Shown here one piece after another: positions 59,981-64,000 of a stretch of DNA of 64,000 nucleotides; position 1 is the stretch's first letter, and each line of letters opens with the position of its first letter. The translations under genes and the position numbers were made by a program. Source of the stretch: Plazaster borealis (taxonomy: Eukaryota; Echinodermata; Asteroidea; Forcipulatida; Labidiasteridae); assembly GCA_021014325.1 (NCBI GenBank), contig CM037472.1, positions 14,307,063 to 14,371,062 on the forward strand. Reading direction: 5' to 3'. The notes beneath the pieces were generated by a model. It did not search any database. It had not been told where the DNA came from and saw only the letters and a program-made list of their open reading frames with translations.

Positions 59981-60649
59981 AGGGTTGATTTGTTTCTATA
60001 AAGCCATTTGTGATACTGCATTGTGTATTGATGCTGACATGTAGCCCCCAGTGAAATCAAAATAGTGATAAACTGTACAAAAGAGACAAATTCATTACAT
60101 TGTGGGCAAAAAAATACTGTGCATGAATTAAATAAGCCATAACTTCAGCTGCTACCAAATCAAAACCCAATTTTATTTGATTATTTTGGACTGAGGACTG
60201 CACTAGTAAACTGATCATGCTTGACATGGGAAAGGGCAAACTAACATAATCAGAGTTCAATCAACTGTTTGGACATTTGTTTTTCTTTAGAGCGACTAAT
60301 AAACCTCTGAAAGGAAGTAGGAGTAAAGGACTCCGTCTGTTTCAACCCCTCATGCAACATTTGAAATGGCTGCCTAGGCCAGCATTTAGGTATGGCATGC
60401 AGCTTTTGCACTGGAGCAGGATTTTTAGCAGATGATGGAAACCACTTCTCCGAAAGCCTTATCCCCCCGATTTGCCATCACACTGAAGAACAGGTTAAAA
60501 TAAAACATGCCTTTAAACACCACTGGGGAATTACAATATATATCTAATTGAAATGTTGTATACAATAAGGAGTTTTAAAGTTCTGCTTTTATTATACTAG
60601 CCCAAATGGTAAACTTGTAGGCATGAATCAACACTAATTTGTCATAATC

Positions 60650-60940
60650 ATGGACCCCTTGCACCGACATCACACGCAACTACTGTCTGCTCATGGTCTG
60701 CCATTTGGGGAGTCAGAATGCATGTAAAGATATTGTGTGCATCGCCTAAAATGCCCCCTGCACAATAACACACAGGGAATAATGTCTGGTACAATAAGGC
60801 GACTGGTCACAAATGAACACTCAAATTGGGTTCCCCAAACTAAAAACAGTGTTGCTAAGTCGCATGGTTCGGGGCAGGCTTCTGTATAGCAACCTCTATG
60901 TCGGCAAAGCCTGGGACCATTGTGCCACACACATATTCAG
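60650..60940. mobile_element. Foldback repeat, 'GGTCTGCCATTTGGGGAGTCA' family, copy 4
   Basis: 'catggtctgccatttggggagtca' (60693) followed by 'cacacagggaata', as in the copy at 3035. The right arm is decayed. Confidence 0.45.
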
Positions 60941-61039
60941 AATAGCACTCCGTACTAATGCCAAAAATAGAAACTCAATATGGTGACGTCACATAAGGAC
61001 CCAGATCTCAAACAACAAGTCAAATTTCACTGACGTAAG

Positions 61040-61380
61040 CTTGTGTACATGTCCAAGCCATTGTCAAGTGTTTTATTTTCAAGTCTCGCCTTAAGACTCA
61101 TCTTTTCAAACAGTATTTTTGTAACATTACAACTTATTGACAGGTTTATATCTATTATTCATTTTCTACAACTATTTTTAACTAGTTCATCGTTTTGGCT
61201 TACTTTGTATTTGGCTGGTCCAGAAGTAATTTTATGTAAAATTGTTTAATTATCGTTGTTTTTAATTTATTTGATGTTGTTTAATCCATTTTTGCTTGTA
61301 TTCAGCGCCTTGAGGCGGAACCGATCTGCAACTGTTTGCACTTTATAAATCTCTCTTTATTATTGTTATTATTATTACAT
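61040..61380 (+). mobile_element. LINE (CR1/L2-like) 3' fragment
   Basis: The frame starting at 61078 reads FKSRLKTHLFKQYF, the usual C-terminal end of CR1/L2 reverse transcriptases. It is followed by a 3'UTR with 'cagcgccttgaggcgg', 'tgcactttataaat' and (att)n. Very short 5'-truncated copy. Confidence 0.6.
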
Positions 61381-61792
61381 GCATGTACTGTACTACTACT
61401 GCGTTCTGGGGTGCCGAGGCAGTGATCGCATGATTGGTGGAAAGTTTGTCTGACGGGTATTTTGCGAAAAAATTATATCATTAGTGCGGAGTACCATTGT
61501 GTATGGGTGTTTGCTGTCTCTTACGTAGCTATTCAATAGCTTCTGTCTTTAGTAAATGGGAAATTCAAATTTAAGCAGTCACTTTTGACTAAACAAAGTC
61601 ATTGTACCTATCGATCATGGCAGACAGTAACTGTGTGTGGCGTTGGTGCAAGGGGTCAATACGCCACTTCATTGATGAATACTGTTTTTCATTACACCAA
61701 AAAGAGGTCGGTTTATTTTTCCCTTCCAGTCTCGGTCTGGTTACATTGATTTGAATAGGGACAGAACAAGATGGCTGCACCTCGATAAAGGT

Positions 61793-62529
61793 AGGGCCCT
61801 TTTCGAAACCACGGCTTCGGAATGGACTTCGGTAATTTTGAAATGTCAACTTTCCATACAGGCCTTCAAATTGGCAAATGGGTCCTAAGCTGGAGCTGAA
61901 GTCAAACCCATGTTTTTAAGAATGGCTGGGTTATAAATCTTCTATCAGTTAAGATTGTAAAGAGAATGCCGCACACTAACCTGTGATACCCTACATGCTC
62001 CTCAGACAAATGGCTGTGCTACATATTATTTTTCCTTATGAACTTTCTCACCTGGGCCAAATTTCATGAAGCTGCTGAGCACAAATGCTTAGCAGATATG
62101 TTTACCAGTCAAAGTACAGTGAAATGTAAACTGCACATGATTGGTTCCCTGTCCGAAATGGTGGCTTGTTGCTATTAAGGGCAGCCTGTACTTGAATGCA
62201 TGCTATTGTGGTGATCCAGGGCCTTGGACTCTGGCTGCTGCTTGGGCTCCAACATCAATTTTGCAGCAGTGTACATTTTTTCAGTGTTTCCAACATCAAA
62301 CAAAGGGAGCCAAGGTTTGGAAAAAGCCCCAACTGTAGCCGCTCCTTCAGCAATGGTCTTAATCAATAGTTTCTTGCTTACAGCTCTATGAGATTGAGCC
62401 CTGTAATGTAATCAATTCTATAGCCTAAGCTTCAGTATCGAAAGCCCAGAAGTTTTCAAATTACTTATGGAGCCCAAATTGGAGCCTAAGCCAGAGCCTA
62501 AGACGAAGCCGTGGTTTTGAGAAGAGCCT
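61793..62529. mobile_element. Foldback element with AGGGCCCTTTTCGAAACC ends
   Basis: The left end AGGGCCCTTTTCGAAACC continuing 'acggcttcg' is inverted against 'cgaagccgtggttttgagaagagcct' at the right. About 737 bp. An internal minus-strand open frame (62175-62366) is unfamiliar. A 'gggccaaatttcatgaagc' word at 62055 may be a second MITE inside. Confidence 0.55.
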
Positions 62530-64000
62530 AAACGACTTACCTACCAAAGTCCCATATACTGCTGCAACTGGTGCCCCGCAACTGTTTTGCCAGGTAAATT
62601 AATTTGCTAAATACAATTTCTGCTCAGCAGTTTTTCAATGACAGTGGATCAAGATTACATCTTTAGCTAGAGGGAGCGTTTTCTCCCCGGGAGACAAATA
62701 AGCATTAGGCTTGCTTGAGTCCTATACTAAGCAAAGGTTCCAAACGTGGGTTATAGAACAAGTTGGCAGTACTTTGCTCAAGAGCAAACAAACACCATAA
62801 ACCTTCCCTTGGATTCCATCCAACATTCACAAAACTCGTCACTGGTCCAATTCAATTCATCCTTCATCTCAACATAAACCACTAATATAAATATTTTGCT
62901 CAAGTTATAGTTTTTTTGTTTGTATATTTCTGTACAACATTATTTGGAAACTGGTTTCTTGCTTTAATTGTACATGAATCAATTGATCGGATGTCCGGTC
63001 CAATTGCACAGTCTGATATATATATTATATATCTTCCTCTGACATTAAAAATGAAATTAATTCTTCATTTTAACAAACACTATTTCAAGAACAAATAGTA
63101 CTTTTTTCCCTCTGATGCTGCTTTACTGCAAGAGGCTTTCCTTTTTTATCATTAAGTGATGACGTACAAAGTACAGCGGGTGTGATACATTGCACGATGC
63201 ATGAAGCTCCGTTAACTTTACCTCCGCTGCTTGAGGATTGATCCAGAGTGTCATTAGCCAAGGGGCTGAGAGTCATTTGCCGGGGGGGGGGGGGGGGGGA
63301 TTACATTTGTCAGGGAGGGTCTGGCGTCCTCACTCACACCCCTCTGGATCGGCCAATGATTGACGATGGTAAATTTCTATTGAAACCTTAGACTCCCGGT
63401 CCCCTTGAACGTTGATGTTGCGACTATTGAGTCCCACAGCAAAACAAGGTGAACATGCTGAACTCGACTACAACAGCATGCTTTCTTTGATCATTGCTGA
63501 CTTTGTCGTCAAGCATTCACCAAAACTGGAAGCAAAGGATTCTTTTTCTCTGGATTTTCTGAGGACTGCTGACCAATGAGAAATCATTGCTGCGCTGTCT
63601 GAAGCACATGCACAGTTGATATGTCCAATGAATTCTGCAGATTTAAGCATTCAGTTGTCCATACTGAAGGCAAGGTGAAGTCCTCTTATAAGTCAAGTTT
63701 CAATAACCCTCCTGTTAGACTGTGATTGGGTTATCCTATGATGCTTATACTGACCCAGTATTAGAATTACATCAACTTATTTCCAACGTATGAAGACAGT
63801 GGTAATTTTTCACTCGCATTACTCATGACTTCCACTGGAATTAAATAGTTCAAATTAAAACAAAAATTTAGTTGTACTGTTTCACATAATCTTAGAACTG
63901 TTCTGTGGGAACTGAGTGGCCCTTGGACTGCGAACTGTGCTGCTCGTGGGGTCTTAATGGCACCGGGGGAGCTCCCAGGGGTACCCTATGTGGTGCAGAC
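62530..64000. other. Right-edge intergenic sequence, no gene recognised
   Basis: No conserved coding block on either strand. A run of about 18 G lies at 63281-63299. Confidence 0.45.

Noticed and set aside
62175..62366. Minus-strand 63-codon frame (FSKPWLPLFDVGNTEKMYTA)
   Set aside because: Lies inside a foldback element and has no splice or homology support.

Overview
The window looks like a chromosome segment from a marine invertebrate deuterostome, most likely an echinoderm. The reasons are: spliced genes with GT-AG introns; two conserved animal genes split into many short exons; an AT-rich background; very frequent 'taggcctac' and 'agagggcgct' words; and dense small inverted-repeat transposons, tRNA-derived SINEs and CR1/L2-like LINE tails. 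There is no sign of bacterial, viral or plasmid gene organisation. The species is inferred from style only.

Layout. (1) 1-16.7 kb, minus strand: ALDH6A1, mitochondrial methylmalonate-semialdehyde dehydrogenase. Twelve coding exons (1362 nt, 454 codons, every junction in frame) run from the ATG at 16663 down to 2173. The C-terminal exon or exons lie beyond the left edge. The introns hold many transposon relics, including a 1.05-kb terminal-inverted-repeat element, a 1.08-kb hAT-type element with an 8-bp target duplication, and a large foldback that itself carries a nested TTAA-flanked MITE. (2) 16.7-22.5 kb: upstream flank with a near-perfect hairpin, a 5'-truncated LINE reverse transcriptase end and several MITEs. 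(3) 22.5-48.6 kb: a chain of five different tandem arrays. They are a 610-bp duplication, a 13-bp minisatellite, a 129-bp array, a degenerate ~140-bp array, and a 17.3-kb satellite of about forty 428-bp units with higher-order structure. Several minus-strand cassettes here are bounded by good splice signals, so a repeat-built minus-strand transcript (22.5-28.5 kb) is possible but unproven. (4) 48.6-51 kb: AT-rich spacer. (5) 51.1-55.7 kb, plus strand: VTI1B, a complete Qb-SNARE gene (240 aa) with seven coding exons, a probable 5'UTR exon and one GC-AG intron. (6) 55.7-64 kb: 3' flank with SINEs, a LINE tail and foldbacks. No further conserved gene was recognised there.

The two conserved genes do not share a pathway. 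ALDH6A1 acts in mitochondrial valine, thymine and beta-alanine catabolism; VTI1B acts in late endosome/lysosome fusion. They point away from each other, with about 34 kb of repeats between their 5' ends. The most unusual part is the repeat block between them: the 428-bp satellite, its 10-unit (4.28-kb) higher-order repeat, its mosaic units, and the neighbouring 129-bp array whose units keep an acceptor-51 nt-donor cassette.
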